The notes below the pieces were generated by a model. That model saw nothing but the letters and a program-made list of their open reading frames with translations, made no database searches and was not told the DNA's origin. Positions 15,484-25,081 of a stretch of DNA of 64,000 nucleotides are shown one piece after another. Made by a program: the position numbers and the translations under genes. Numbering within the stretch: position 1 is the stretch's first letter; each line of letters opens with the position of its first letter. The stretch covers positions 91,881 to 155,880 of the forward strand of contig URVB01000005.1 of NCBI GenBank assembly GCA_900551075.1. The letters run 5' to 3'. The stretch comes from an uncultured Blautia sp. (GTDB lineage Bacteria > Bacillota > Clostridia > Lachnospirales > Lachnospiraceae).

Positions 15484-18400
15484 ATGATTGTACCAGGATA
15501 TTACGAAAATTTACACGTGCTGCATGAAAATACCATGCCGAACCGGGCATATTATATCCCTGCATCCAGGAGAATGGACAATCTGGCGGAGCAGAGGGAA
15601 GAATCTGACAGAATGCAATTACTGACGGGAGAATGGAAATTCCGTCTTTTTGAGACGATTTATGATGTAAAAGAGAAATTTTTTGAAGAGGATTATGATG
15701 CGCGTAGCTTTGATAAAATAAAAGTACCGGGAGTTTGGCAGATGTCCGGTTACGATCAGCATCAGTATACAAATACCAGATATCCGTTTCCGGTAGATCC
15801 GCCCTATGTTCCGCACGCGAACCCCTGCGGGGCATATATCCGTACCTTTTCGTATCAGCGGGAAGAAAGAGCCCCAAAAGCATATCTGAATTTTGAGGGA
15901 GTGGATTCCTGTTTTTACGTATGGCTGAACGGAAGATATGTGGGATACAGCCAGGTTTCCCATGCGACAAGTGAGTTTGATGTGACGGATTATTTGAGGG
16001 ACGGCGAAAACAAAATTGCGGTTCTGGTGCTGAAATGGTGCGATGGAAGCTATCTGGAGGATCAGGATAAATTCCGGATGAGCGGGATTTTTCGGGACGT
16101 ATACCTGCTGAAACGGGCAGAACAGGGGATTTTTGATTTTTTTGCGGTTGCGGAAATAAAAAAAGAGTCAGCGGAAGTTGCCATTCGTTTTCGTTATCTG
16201 GATGAGCAGATTCCAATACATGTGTGTATATATGACGCGGAAAATCATTTGACAGCGGAAGGGGATGCGAAGCTTTGGGATAAAGAAAACGACGGGTATC
16301 AGGCCGGTGTCCGTCTGAGCATCCGGGAGCCGAAGCTCTGGAATGCGGAGGTTCCCTATCTTTATACCATTACTTACAATACCGGGGATGAAGTCATTAC
16401 GGACAGAATTGGAATCCGCGAAATCTGTATTACGGACAGAGCGGTTTTTGTAAATGGCAGCCCGGTGAAGTTTCGGGGTGTAAACCGCCATGAAGCAGAC
16501 CCGGTGTCGGGATTTACAGTTTCTATGGAACAGATGAAAAAAGATCTGTTTTTGATGAAGCAGCACAATGTCAATGCAATACGTACCAGTCATTATCCGG
16601 ATATTCCGCAGTTCTATCAGCTTTGTGATGAATATGGTTTTTTTGTGATTGATGAGGCGGACAACGAAAGCCATGGAACCGCAGACATTTATCAGAGAGA
16701 CACAAGCTGGGAGAACCGCAGCCAATGCTGGAATCGGTTGATCGCAGATAATCCGGAATTTATTGATGCAACTCTTGACCGGATACAGAGCTGTGTACAC
16801 AGGGATAAAAACCGTCCGTGTGTAGTTATTTGGTCTATGGGAAATGAAAGTGCATATGGCTGTACCTTTGAGCAGGCATTGAAATGGACGAAAGACTTTG
16901 ACAAGAGCCGTCTTACCCATTATGAAAGTGCACGCTATACGGCCAATGACCGTAAATATGATTATTCCAATCTGGATCTGCACAGCAGAATGTATCCTTC
17001 TATAGAGGAAATCAATGAGTATTTTGGAAATGATCCGGATAAGCCGTATATCCTTTGTGAATACAGTCATGCTATGGGAAACGGACCGGGGGACCTGGAG
17101 GACTACTTCCATGTTATCCAAAAATATGATGGCTTCTGCGGAGGTTTTGTGTGGGAATGGTGTGACCATGCAATTTATAAAGGAGAGAGCCGGGAAAACA
17201 AAAAGATGTATGATTACGGCGGAGATCACGGGGAATATCTCCACGATGGAAACTTCTGTGTGGATGGATTGGTTTATCCGGACCGCAGGCCGCATACGGG
17301 GCTATTGGAATTCAAAAATGTAAACCGTCCGGTTCGGGCAGTGGCATTTGACCAGGAACGGATGGAAGTTACCCTGCACAATTATATGGATTTTGTAAAT
17401 GTGAAGGATCATTTGACTCTTTCTTATGAAGTAAATTGCGATGGGGAAGTGACAGCCCGCGATAAGGTCTTATCAGGAGAGCTGCCCTCCATAGAGCCTC
17501 ATGGGGAGGCCGTGCTGAAGCTGAAGGTTCCTGTACCGGAAAGCGGAAAATGCTACCTGAAAATCTATTACTATCCGATAAAAGCGACGAAACTGTTTCC
17601 GGAAGGCTCCTGTCTGGGCTTCGATGAAATTCGCCTGACCAACGGCAGTCCTTTGAACAGAAGGAAAGCAAAGCTGCTTATGGAAGGAACAGAGGATGCC
17701 GTTGGTATCCATGTAGAAGAGGACGACAGATATTTATATGTAAGCCATAAAGATTTCGTTTATGTTTACAATAAATGCACGGGATTATTTGAAAACATGA
17801 CGTATGGGCAGAAGGAGCTTCTAAAGCGCCCAATGGAGCTGAATATCTGGAGGGCTCCCACTGACAATGACCGGAATATAAAAAAGGAGTGGCTGTCAGC
17901 TCATTATAACAGGGCTCTTCCAAGAGCTTACCGCACAGAGTGGAGTATGGAGGGCGGACAGGTCCGTATCTGCAGTACCATGTCCATGGCTGCGGCAGCT
18001 ATCCAGAAGATTTTGGAAGTTGACGTTACATATGTAATTGGAAATACGGGAAAACTGGAAATCGATATGGCAGTACGGCGTGATATGGAGTTTCCGGAGC
18101 TACCTCGTTTTGGTATCCGGTTGTTTCTGCCAAAGGAGCTTAAGGACGTTACTTATTATGGAATGGGGCCGCAGGAGAGCTACCGTGATAAATGCAGAGC
18201 GAGCAGCCATGGCAGATATTCCGGAAGCGTCTGCTCTATGCATGAGGACTATGTAAGGCCACAGGAAAACGGAAGCCATTACGACTGCGATTATGTACTT
18301 ATAAAAGGAGAAAATACCGGATTGGCGGCAGCAGGATATCAGGCGTTTTCATTTAATGCGTCACAATATACACAGGAGGAGCTGACAGAAAAAGCGCATA

Positions 18401-18573
18401 ATTATGAACTAAAGCCGTGCGGATATACGGTGCTGTGCCTGGATTACTGTCAGAACGGGATTGGCTCAAATAGCTGCGGACCAAGACTTTTGGAAGCATA
18501 CAGGATGGAACAGGAGAGCTTCCGTTTTCATATCAAATTAGTACCTTACAATCCAACTGCCGATAAAATATAA
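15484..18573 (+). CDS. lacZ: beta-galactosidase, glycoside hydrolase family 2
   Basis: A 1029-residue GH2 beta-galactosidase, close in length to E. coli LacZ (1024). Domain order is the family's: sugar-binding jelly roll, immunoglobulin-like, TIM barrel, and a C-terminal beta-galactosidase small-chain domain. The acid/base Glu is at about 455 in WSMGNESAYG, and the nucleophile Glu at about 526 in LCEYSHAMGN. NRHEADPVSG and AIRTSHYPD are the conserved barrel motifs. No signal peptide is present, so it acts in the cytoplasm on imported lactose or galactosides. ATG 15484 follows GGGAGGAATTTGCG. It is divergent from the AraC regulator. Galactose released would feed galK/galT at 32.7-35.4 kb. Confidence 0.95.
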   Translation: MIVPGYYENLHVLHENTMPNRAYYIPASRRMDNLAEQREESDRMQLLTGEWKFRLFETIYDVKEKFFEEDYDARSFDKIKVPGVWQMSGYDQHQYTNTRYPFPVDPPYVPHANPCGAYIRTFSYQREERAPKAYLNFEGVDSCFYVWLNGRYVGYSQVSHATSEFDVTDYLRDGENKIAVLVLKWCDGSYLEDQDKFRMSGIFRDVYLLKRAEQGIFDFFAVAEIKKESAEVAIRFRYLDEQIPIHVCIYDAENHLTAEGDAKLWDKENDGYQAGVRLSIREPKLWNAEVPYLYTITYNTGDEVITDRIGIREICITDRAVFVNGSPVKFRGVNRHEADPVSGFTVSMEQMKKDLFLMKQHNVNAIRTSHYPDIPQFYQLCDEYGFFVIDEADNESHGTADIYQRDTSWENRSQCWNRLIADNPEFIDATLDRIQSCVHRDKNRPCVVIWSMGNESAYGCTFEQALKWTKDFDKSRLTHYESARYTANDRKYDYSNLDLHSRMYPSIEEINEYFGNDPDKPYILCEYSHAMGNGPGDLEDYFHVIQKYDGFCGGFVWEWCDHAIYKGESRENKKMYDYGGDHGEYLHDGNFCVDGLVYPDRRPHTGLLEFKNVNRPVRAVAFDQERMEVTLHNYMDFVNVKDHLTLSYEVNCDGEVTARDKVLSGELPSIEPHGEAVLKLKVPVPESGKCYLKIYYYPIKATKLFPEGSCLGFDEIRLTNGSPLNRRKAKLLMEGTEDAVGIHVEEDDRYLYVSHKDFVYVYNKCTGLFENMTYGQKELLKRPMELNIWRAPTDNDRNIKKEWLSAHYNRALPRAYRTEWSMEGGQVRICSTMSMAAAAIQKILEVDVTYVIGNTGKLEIDMAVRRDMEFPELPRFGIRLFLPKELKDVTYYGMGPQESYRDKCRASSHGRYSGSVCSMHEDYVRPQENGSHYDCDYVLIKGENTGLAAAGYQAFSFNASQYTQEELTEKAHNYELKPCGYTVLCLDYCQNGIGSNSCGPRLLEAYRMEQESFRFHIKLVPYNPTADKI

Positions 18574-18593
18574 AAGTATACATTTTGAAAAAA

Positions 18594-18635
18594 GGGCATG
18601 GAAAAGCTGTATAAAGCCTTTTCCGTGTCCTTTTT
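18594..18635. terminator. bidirectional terminator between lacZ and nagB
   Basis: 18594-18606 pairs with 18618-18630 over 13 positions, including two G-T pairs, followed by TTTTTCTC. Read on the minus strand, the same hairpin ends in CCCTTTTTTC, so it serves both convergent genes. Confidence 0.8.
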
Positions 18636-18643
18636 CTCTCGGC

Positions 18644-19378
18644 TTATTCCATATTTATCATGCTCATGGCATCCTTGTCAGCAACAACAGTGACATTGCT
18701 GTGAAGCTGCAGGATCGATGCCGGAAGAGCAGGTGTAACAGGACCGTACAGAGCCTTATTCAGGGCGTCTGCCTTACTCTTTCCGCTTACAATCAATAGG
18801 ATTTTTTCTGCCTGCAGGATGTTTTTGATACCCATGGTGTATGCCTGACGGGGAACATCCTTCTCGCATTCAAAGAAACGTTTATTAGCATCTATGGTGC
18901 TCTGCGTGAGGTCCACACAGTGGGTTTTGCACACAAAGCAATCAGACGGTTCGTTGAAGCCGATGTGTCCATTATTGCCGAGACCCAGAAGCTGCAGATC
19001 AACTCCTCCGGTTCGTTCAATGATCTCGTTGTATTCACTGCAGGCCTTTTCTGAGTCTGTTTCCAGCCCATTGGGAATAAAAGTACGTGATTTGTTTATA
19101 TTAACATGGTCAAACAAATTTGTATTCATAAAATAACGATAACTTTGGGGATTGTCAGGTGCAAGTCCTCTGTATTCGTCCAGATTGACGCTTGTAACAT
19201 TTGAGAAGTCCAATTCTTCATTTTTGTAGCGTTCAATGAGCTGCTGATAGACGCCTACCGGAGAAGAACCGGTGGCAAGTCCGAGTACGCAATTGGGTTT
19301 TAAAAGTATCTGCGCGGCAATAATACGTGCGGCTTTGAGACTCATATCCTGGTAGTTTTCTGCTTTGTAAATTATCAT
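18644..19378 (-). CDS. nagB: glucosamine-6-phosphate deaminase
   Basis: A 244-residue NagB, which converts glucosamine-6-phosphate to fructose-6-phosphate plus ammonia. Motifs are intact: phosphate loop LGLATGSSPVGVYQQL (about 33-48), catalytic-region VNLDEYRGL (about 64-72) and the family signature LGLGNNGHIGFNEP (about 130-143). Length matches the short Firmicutes form without the allosteric C-terminal extension of E. coli NagB. The ATG is preceded on the minus strand by AAGGGAGAACAGTT. It is divergent from the nan operon, which makes ManNAc-6-P and, through NagA, GlcN-6-P. It therefore completes that route although it is transcribed separately. Confidence 0.94.
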   Translation of the reverse strand: MIIYKAENYQDMSLKAARIIAAQILLKPNCVLGLATGSSPVGVYQQLIERYKNEELDFSNVTSVNLDEYRGLAPDNPQSYRYFMNTNLFDHVNINKSRTFIPNGLETDSEKACSEYNEIIERTGGVDLQLLGLGNNGHIGFNEPSDCFVCKTHCVDLTQSTIDANKRFFECEKDVPRQAYTMGIKNILQAEKILLIVSGKSKADALNKALYGPVTPALPASILQLHSNVTVVADKDAMSMINME

Positions 19379-19502
19379 AACTGTTCTCCCTTCTTTGTCC
19401 TGGATTTCTTTTTTAGTTGAAAGAAATGTCTCTGTTGAATAGTATATCCGAACAAAGATTATTTACAATATGTTTGTAAAAGGTAGAAAGAAGTCTCAGG
19501 AA

Positions 19503-19625
19503 TTTGTACAAAACTTCCAAAAAGAAACAAAAAAAACAGCGGGAAAAAGGGTAGGATTAGAAAACTTCAAAAGTACTTTCAGAAGTCTTAGAAAATATTG
19601 AAAATCATTTTAGAAAAGATATACT
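19503..19625 (+). promoter_or_regulatory. nagB-nan intergenic control region
   Basis: The plus-strand promoter is TTGAAA (19598-19603), a 16-base spacer and TATACT (19620-19625), ahead of nanE. Upstream lie two ten-base palindromes with a GTAC centre, TTTGTACAAA (19503-19512) and AAAGTACTTT (19570-19579). The latter sits inside the imperfect 21-base palindrome 19565-19585. They are candidate operators for the RpiR-type regulator encoded in the operon. The region also has to hold the minus-strand nagB promoter, which I could not place with confidence. Confidence 0.45.
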
Positions 19626-19654
19626 GAGGTCATCAAGTGAGGAGGCAAACGAAG

Positions 19655-20341
19655 ATGAATGAGAGAGTAGAAAATCTGAAAGGTAAGTTGATCGTATCCT
19701 GTCAGGCTCTGCCGAACGAACCACTGCATTCTTCTTTTATTATGGGCAGAATGGCACGGGCAGCCCTGGAAGGCGGTGCATGTGGGATACGGGCAAATAC
19801 CAGGGAGGATATTCTGGAAATTCAATCACAGGTCAATCTTCCTATTATCGGCATTGTAAAAAGAGATTACAGTGACAGCAATGTGTATATCACACCGACT
19901 TTGCGGGAGATTGAAGAGCTTATGGAAGTGAAGCCGGAAATCATAGCAGTTGATGCCACCGGACGGCTGCGTCCGGGGAAGGTGACACTTGCTGAATTTT
20001 TCCATGAAATCAGGGAAAAGTATCCGGATCAGCTCTTTATGGCAGACTGTTCCACTGTGGAAGAGGCATTGTATGCAGATGAATTGGGATTTGATTTTAT
20101 CGGCACGACCATGGTTGGATACACAGAAGAAAGTAGGGGATTGAAAATTGAAGAGGATGATTTCGCAATTCTCAGAGAGATTGTCGCAAAAGCAAAACAC
20201 CCGGTGATTGCGGAAGGAAATATCAATACACCGGAAAAAGCCAGGAGAGTCATTGGGCTAGGGGCCTTCAGTGTTGTAGTTGGCTCTGTTATCACAAGAC
20301 CGCAGATGATTACCCGTTCATTTGCAGAAGTTTTAAAATAG
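19655..20341 (+). CDS. nanE: N-acetylmannosamine-6-phosphate 2-epimerase
   Basis: A 228-residue TIM-barrel epimerase that converts ManNAc-6-P to GlcNAc-6-P. Family features include LIVSCQALPNEPLHSS near the N-terminus, the substrate-binding VKRDYSDSNVYITPT (about 69-83), the catalytic region IIAVDATGRLRP and the phosphate-binding end IAEGNINTPEKA followed by AFSVVVGSVITRP. ATG 19655 is preferred over GTG 19637 because GAGGAGGCAAACGAAG lies directly upstream. It is the first gene of the operon nanE-nanA-transporter-nanQ-nanK-rpiR-nagA. Confidence 0.94.
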   Translation: MNERVENLKGKLIVSCQALPNEPLHSSFIMGRMARAALEGGACGIRANTREDILEIQSQVNLPIIGIVKRDYSDSNVYITPTLREIEELMEVKPEIIAVDATGRLRPGKVTLAEFFHEIREKYPDQLFMADCSTVEEALYADELGFDFIGTTMVGYTEESRGLKIEEDDFAILREIVAKAKHPVIAEGNINTPEKARRVIGLGAFSVVVGSVITRPQMITRSFAEVLK

Positions 20342-20359
20342 TAGGAAGGAGAATGGACT

Positions 20360-21280
20360 ATGAGAAATTTAGAAAAGTACAAAGGTGTGATTCCGGCATT
20401 TTATGCATGCTATGACAGGGAAGGAAACATTAGCCCCGAGGGAGTACGGGCACTGACAAAGTATTTTATTGAAAAAGGTGTAAAGGGCTTATACGTAAAT
20501 GGATCCTCCGGTGAGTGCATTTATCAGAGTGTGGAAGACCGGAAGGTTGTTCTGGAGAACGTAATGAAGGCAGGAAAAGGACAGCTCACGGTGATTGCGC
20601 ATGTAGCCTGCAATAATACCAGGGACAGTATCGAGCTGGCAAAGCATGCCGAAGCTCTCGGCGCAGATGCAATTGCAGCGATTCCGCCGATCTATTTCCG
20701 CCTTCCGGAATACGCGATCGCAAAATACTGGAATGATATCAGTGCAGCCGCTCCAAATACAGACTTTGTAATTTATAATATTCCGCAGCTTGCAGGTGTT
20801 TCTCTGACAATGAATTTGTTTGCGGAAATGCGTAAGAATCCCTGTGTGATAGGAGTGAAGAATTCCTCTATGCCGGTACAGGATATTCAGATGTTCAAGC
20901 AGGCGGCGGGAGAAGATTATATTGTATTCAACGGCCCGGATGAGCAATTTATCAGCGGACGCGTGATAGGCGCGGAAGGCGGAATCGGCGGTACTTATGG
21001 GGTGATGCCGGAACTGTTCCTGAAGATGGATGAATATGTCAGAGCCGGAGAAATGGAAAGGGCCTGTGAAATCCAGTATGCAGTGAATGAAATTATCTAT
21101 AAGATGTGTTCTGCGCATGGAAATATGTATGGCGTGATTAAAGCAATCCTGAAAATTAATGAAGGACTGGAATTGGGAGGAGTACGGGAACCTCTGCCGT
21201 CTTTGCTAGACAGAGATATGCACATTGTTGAGGAAGCTGCAAAAATGATCCGTGATGCAAAAGCCGCATATCTGAAATAA
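20360..21280 (+). CDS. nanA: N-acetylneuraminate lyase (DHDPS/NAL family)
   Basis: A 306-residue class I aldolase of the dihydrodipicolinate synthase/N-acetylneuraminate lyase family. It carries the GSSGE carboxylate-binding motif (YVNGSSGECIY), the tyrosine of VIYNIPQLAG and the Schiff-base lysine in VIGVKNSSM (about residue 165). In NAL enzymes sialic acid is cleaved to ManNAc and pyruvate. The operon context with NanE, NanK and NagA identifies the substrate; the fold alone would not. It starts 18 bases after nanE behind AAGGAGAATGGACT. Confidence 0.92.
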   Translation: MRNLEKYKGVIPAFYACYDREGNISPEGVRALTKYFIEKGVKGLYVNGSSGECIYQSVEDRKVVLENVMKAGKGQLTVIAHVACNNTRDSIELAKHAEALGADAIAAIPPIYFRLPEYAIAKYWNDISAAAPNTDFVIYNIPQLAGVSLTMNLFAEMRKNPCVIGVKNSSMPVQDIQMFKQAAGEDYIVFNGPDEQFISGRVIGAEGGIGGTYGVMPELFLKMDEYVRAGEMERACEIQYAVNEIIYKMCSAHGNMYGVIKAILKINEGLELGGVREPLPSLLDRDMHIVEEAAKMIRDAKAAYLK

Positions 21281-21300
21281 ACAAAAGGGGGAGAAATATT

Positions 21301-22830
21301 ATGCAGGGATTTACGAAAATTGACTTTGTAATTCTGGTGGTATATCTTGGAGCCGTATTGCTTGCGGGACTTCATTTTGCCAAGAAGGATATGAAAGGAA
21401 AAGAGTATTTTAAGAGCGATGGAACAGTGCCGTGGTGGGTAACTTCCGTATCCATATTTGCAACGCTTTTAAGCCCGATTTCTTTTTTGTCTCTTGCCGG
21501 AAATTCTTATGCAGGGACGTGGATCATGTGGTTTGCACAGTTAGGTATGCTGCTGGCAATCCCTCTTACGATTAAATTTTTTCTGCCGATTTACAGCAGG
21601 CTGGATATTGATACCGCGTATCATTATCTGGAACTGCGGTTTGGAAGCAAGGGGCTGCGTGTGCTCGGTGCCATTATGTTCATCATTTACCAGGTAGGGC
21701 GTATGTCCATTATCATGTACCTGCCGTGTATGGTGCTCGGCAATCTGACTGGAATCAGCGTGAATCTGCTGATCGTGATCATGGGTGTGATTGCAATTAT
21801 CTACTCCTATACAGGCGGATTGAAATCCGTGCTCTGGACGGATTTCATTCAGGGCTCCGTTCTTTTAATTGGTGTTACGGCAGCACTAGTATTTCTGATC
21901 GTGCACATTGATGGCGGCATGGGTGCAATTTTTACGGCTTTCACCCGGGAAGGGAAATTCATTTCCGCCGACCAGCCGGTTTTTGACATTAATCTTTTGA
22001 AAGACAGTGTATTTCTTTTGATCGTCGGCGCCGGCTTTAATACTATGGGCTCCTATGTATCCAGCCAGGATATTGTGCAGCGTTTTACCACGACTACAGA
22101 CACCAGGAAGCTGAATAAGATGATGCTCACCAATGGTGCGCTGTCCATCTTTATTGCAACTGTATTTTATCTGATTGGTACCGGGCTCTATGTATTTTAC
22201 CAGCAGAATGCTCTGCCGCCTGCAGCAGCGCAGGACCAGATTTTTGCTTCCTATATTGCCTTTGAGCTTCCGGTAGGTGTGACAGGACTGCTATTGGCGG
22301 CAATTTATGCAGCTTCCCAGTCTACCTTATCCACAGGGCTGAATTCTGTAGCTGCAAGCTGGACGCTGGATATTCAGGAGCGTTTAACGAAAAAGGAGCT
22401 GAGCTTCGAAAAACAGACGAAGATTGGTCAGTATGTATCACTGATCGTCGGTGTCTTTGCGATTGTCGTGTCAATCGTCCTGGCAAACGGAGGAATTAAA
22501 TCCGCATACGAATGGTTTAACGGATTTATGGGATTGGTACTCGGAATTTTGATCGGAACATTTATTTTGGGTGCTTTTACAAAGGTTGCAAATACCTTTG
22601 GTGCGACGCTTGCATTTATTGCGTCCTCCGCAGTTATGGTTGGGATTAAGTACTTTGCGCCTGCAGGTTCTGTTTCTATCTGGTCCTATTCTATTATTTC
22701 CATAGCAGTATCTTTGGTAGTAGGAATTCCGGCAAGTATGATCTGGCGCAAGGTAAAAGGCGATCATTCTGTACCTGCACCGTATACCACCATTTATAAG
22801 CTCGACAAACAGAAGGAGGATATGTTATGA
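21301..22830 (+). CDS. SSS-family sodium:solute symporter, probable sialic acid transporter
   Basis: A 509-residue membrane protein of the solute:sodium symporter (SSS) family with about thirteen hydrophobic segments. The family signature region includes SVSIFATLLSPISFLSLAGN (about 49-68) and, after the central loops, GSYVSSQDIVQRFTTTTD (about 250-267), typical of this family. Placement between nanA and nanQ in a sialic acid operon points to Neu5Ac uptake (SiaT/NanT-like SSS type), coupled to sodium. The Shine-Dalgarno is GGGGGAGAAATATT. Its stop overlaps the next start (ATGA), so the two are translationally coupled. 2,7-anhydro-Neu5Ac as substrate cannot be excluded, but no dedicated oxidoreductase is present here. 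Confidence 0.88.
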   Translation: MQGFTKIDFVILVVYLGAVLLAGLHFAKKDMKGKEYFKSDGTVPWWVTSVSIFATLLSPISFLSLAGNSYAGTWIMWFAQLGMLLAIPLTIKFFLPIYSRLDIDTAYHYLELRFGSKGLRVLGAIMFIIYQVGRMSIIMYLPCMVLGNLTGISVNLLIVIMGVIAIIYSYTGGLKSVLWTDFIQGSVLLIGVTAALVFLIVHIDGGMGAIFTAFTREGKFISADQPVFDINLLKDSVFLLIVGAGFNTMGSYVSSQDIVQRFTTTTDTRKLNKMMLTNGALSIFIATVFYLIGTGLYVFYQQNALPPAAAQDQIFASYIAFELPVGVTGLLLAAIYAASQSTLSTGLNSVAASWTLDIQERLTKKELSFEKQTKIGQYVSLIVGVFAIVVSIVLANGGIKSAYEWFNGFMGLVLGILIGTFILGAFTKVANTFGATLAFIASSAVMVGIKYFAPAGSVSIWSYSIISIAVSLVVGIPASMIWRKVKGDHSVPAPYTTIYKLDKQKEDML

Positions 22831-23279
22831 TTTTTGGTAATATTCAGAATTTGGAAGAATATCCGTTTCTGGAAAAAGAGATTATGGAATGCTTTGCATA
22901 CGCAGGGAGTCATGATCTGACAGCATTTGAGACAGGCACCCATGAAATTGACGGTCAGCGGTTGTTTGTTAATATTGTGGAGTATACGACCACTGCGCCG
23001 GAAAACCGGTTTTGGGAGGCGCATAAACAGTATTTGGATGTACATTTTATGCTCAGCGGTACGGAGCAGATTGATCTGAACTTTATCCGGAATATGGAAC
23101 AAAAAGAATTTGTAGAGCAGGATGATTTTCTTCCGCTGGAAGGGCCGAAGAACAGCTCTGTTGTTCTTAAGGAGAATGATTTTCTGATCTGTTTTCCAAG
23201 TGACGGACACCGTACCGCAGTTGCAGTGAACGAACCGGTTGCCATAAAAAAGGCGATTTTTAAGGTGCGTCTGAAATAG
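22827..23279 (+). CDS. YhcH/YjgK/YiaL-family cupin-like protein (NanQ-type)
   Basis: A 150-residue protein of the YhcH/YiaL (DUF386) family, which forms a cupin-like beta barrel and is repeatedly found in sialic acid operons. Motifs include the internal region KQYLDVHFMLSGTEQIDL (about 71-88), with the metal-binding His/Glu set continued in CFPSDGHRTAVAV (about 130-142). The E. coli member NanQ is reported to speed sialic acid anomer interconversion. The same role here is inferred from context. It overlaps the transporter gene by four bases (ATGA). Confidence 0.88.
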   Translation: MIFGNIQNLEEYPFLEKEIMECFAYAGSHDLTAFETGTHEIDGQRLFVNIVEYTTTAPENRFWEAHKQYLDVHFMLSGTEQIDLNFIRNMEQKEFVEQDDFLPLEGPKNSSVVLKENDFLICFPSDGHRTAVAVNEPVAIKKAIFKVRLK

Positions 23280-23315
23280 TTGATGACAATGGATTTGCAC
23301 AAAGGGAAAGCAGCT

Positions 23316-24230
23316 ATGAGAAAGTATATAAGTATTGATATTGGTGGAACAGCGATCAAGTATGGAGTCATTAAAGAAAATGGGACAATTTTGAATCGCA
23401 GTGAGATGCCGACAGAGGCGTGGAAGGGCGGACCGGCTATTCTGGAAAAGGTTATCGGAATTGCCGGGCAGTTTTGCAGGGAAGATCATTTCGCCGGAAT
23501 CTGTATATCTACAGCAGGTATGGTGGATACACAAAAGGGAGAGATTTTCCATTCTGCGCCGTTGATTCCGAATTATGCGGGAACCAGATTTAAAGAGAAC
23601 CTGGAAGCACGGTTCGGCCTTCCATGTGAGGTGGAAAATGATGTAAACTGTGCGGGGCTTGCGGAGTACACCTCCGGAGCAGCAGAGGGAAGCAGGGTCA
23701 TGGCAATGCTCACAATTGGAACCGGTATTGGAGGCTGTCTTCTGGTGGATGGCAAGGTTTACCATGGTTTTGGCAACAGCGCCTGTGAGGTTGGCTATAT
23801 GCATATGCGGGGCAGCGATTTTCAGACGCTCGGGGCAGCAAGCATTCTGAGCAGGAAGGTTGCGGCATGGAAGCAGGAGCCGGAGGCTGAGTGGAGCGGC
23901 TACCGTATTTTTGAGCTGGCGAAGCAGGGAGATGTCCTATGCTGCCGGGCGATTGAGGAAATGGTCGACGTGCTGGGACTGGGTATTGCCAATATCTGCT
24001 ATGTTGTGGACCCGGAAGTAGTGGTTCTGGGCGGAGGTATTATGGCGCAGGAGGACTTTTTGAAGGATAAGATTCAAAAGTCTGTGAAAGTATATTTGAT
24101 CGACAGCGTAGCTTCTCATGTGAGAATTACATTTGCAAAGCATAGGAATGATGCGGGAATGCTCGGTGCATTTTATCATTTTATGAATTGCCGCGTGAAG
24201 AGGATGGAATCAGAATGGAATATTATGTAA
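23316..24230 (+). CDS. nanK: ROK-family sugar kinase, probable N-acetylmannosamine kinase
   Basis: A 304-residue ROK kinase. The ATP phosphate loop is ISIDIGGTAIKYGVI near the N-terminus, the catalytic Asp lies in CEVENDVNCAGLAEY (about 103-117) and the second phosphate loop is TIGTGIGGCLLVDGK (about 130-144). The ROK zinc cysteine cluster (CxCGxxGC) is absent, and the usual GHM metal His reads GYM in CEVGYMHM. Such variants occur among Firmicutes ROK proteins. The operon indicates ManNAc phosphorylation to ManNAc-6-P, the NanE substrate. ATG 23316 behind AAAGGGAAAGC is preferred over the in-frame TTG 23280. Its end overlaps the rpiR gene by 16 bases. Confidence 0.88.
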   Translation: MRKYISIDIGGTAIKYGVIKENGTILNRSEMPTEAWKGGPAILEKVIGIAGQFCREDHFAGICISTAGMVDTQKGEIFHSAPLIPNYAGTRFKENLEARFGLPCEVENDVNCAGLAEYTSGAAEGSRVMAMLTIGTGIGGCLLVDGKVYHGFGNSACEVGYMHMRGSDFQTLGAASILSRKVAAWKQEPEAEWSGYRIFELAKQGDVLCCRAIEEMVDVLGLGIANICYVVDPEVVVLGGGIMAQEDFLKDKIQKSVKVYLIDSVASHVRITFAKHRNDAGMLGAFYHFMNCRVKRMESEWNIM

Positions 24231-25081
24231 AGTCTGTAGTGCCGATTATTAAAATGAATTACGATAAATTTACAAACGTCGAAAAAAGCATTGCCGATTT
24301 TTTTATAGAGAATCAGGAAAAGGTTGATCTGTCCTCAAAAGCCATCGCGGACAGACTGTATGTTTCTGAGGCATCCCTGTCACGTTTTGCAAAAAAATGC
24401 GGATACCGGGGCTACCGTGAATTTATGTATCAATATGAAGTGACCTTTGTGGAAAAAAAAGAATCTTTGACCGGCAATACACGGATGATCCTGAATGCTT
24501 ATCAGGAGCTCCTGAATAAAACCTACAGCATTGTAGATGAGGAGCAGATCGCACGCATCGGTAAATATCTAAGCAGTGCGAGACGTGTATTGGTGTGCGG
24601 CAGGGGCAGCTCCGGACATGCTGCCGCAGAAATGGAAATGCGGTTTATGCGTATTGGTGTGGATATTGATTCTCTTTCAGACAGTGACCTGATCCGAATG
24701 CAGGCAGTATTTCAGGACCAGCAGAGTCTGGTGATCGGCATCAGTATCAGCGGTGAAACGGAGGAAGTACTGTATTTATTGCAGGAGTCCAGAAAGCATG
24801 GGGCAAAGACGGTGTTGATTACGGCGGAACAGAAGGAGAAATTTCATGAATTTTGTACAGAGGTGGTGCTGATGCCCTCACTCAGATATTTAAATCAGGG
24901 AAATGTGATTTCTCCGCAGTTTCCAATACTTCTGATGCTGGACATTATTTATTCCTGCTATGCCGGACAGGATAAGGGCAGGAAGGAACTGCTGCATGAC
25001 CATACCCTGCGGGCACTGGAGACTGGGAAATCCGTCTCCGGGCGCCCCATAACAAAAAATAATCCGGGAGGAAATCGATGA
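24215..25081 (+). CDS. RpiR-family transcriptional regulator of the nan/nag operon
   Basis: A 288-residue RpiR/MurR-type regulator. Residues about 10-80 are the HTH_6 domain, with VEKSIADFFIENQEKVDLSS and ADRLYVSEASLSRFAKKCGY. Residues about 115-250 form a SIS sugar-phosphate-binding domain containing VLVCGRGSSGHAAAEM and VIGISISGETEEVLYLL. The ligand is probably an amino-sugar phosphate intermediate such as ManNAc-6-P or GlcNAc-6-P, as for NanR proteins of Firmicutes. It overlaps nanK by 16 bases and nagA by four, so it is coexpressed with the genes it probably controls. Candidate operators are the GTAC palindromes before nanE. Confidence 0.9.
   Translation: MEYYVKSVVPIIKMNYDKFTNVEKSIADFFIENQEKVDLSSKAIADRLYVSEASLSRFAKKCGYRGYREFMYQYEVTFVEKKESLTGNTRMILNAYQELLNKTYSIVDEEQIARIGKYLSSARRVLVCGRGSSGHAAAEMEMRFMRIGVDIDSLSDSDLIRMQAVFQDQQSLVIGISISGETEEVLYLLQESRKHGAKTVLITAEQKEKFHEFCTEVVLMPSLRYLNQGNVISPQFPILLMLDIIYSCYAGQDKGRKELLHDHTLRALETGKSVSGRPITKNNPGGNR

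Noticed and set aside
20360..21280. Dihydrodipicolinate synthase (dapA)
   Set aside because: Same family, but placement between nanE and a sialic acid transporter with nanK/nagA makes N-acetylneuraminate lyase the better call.
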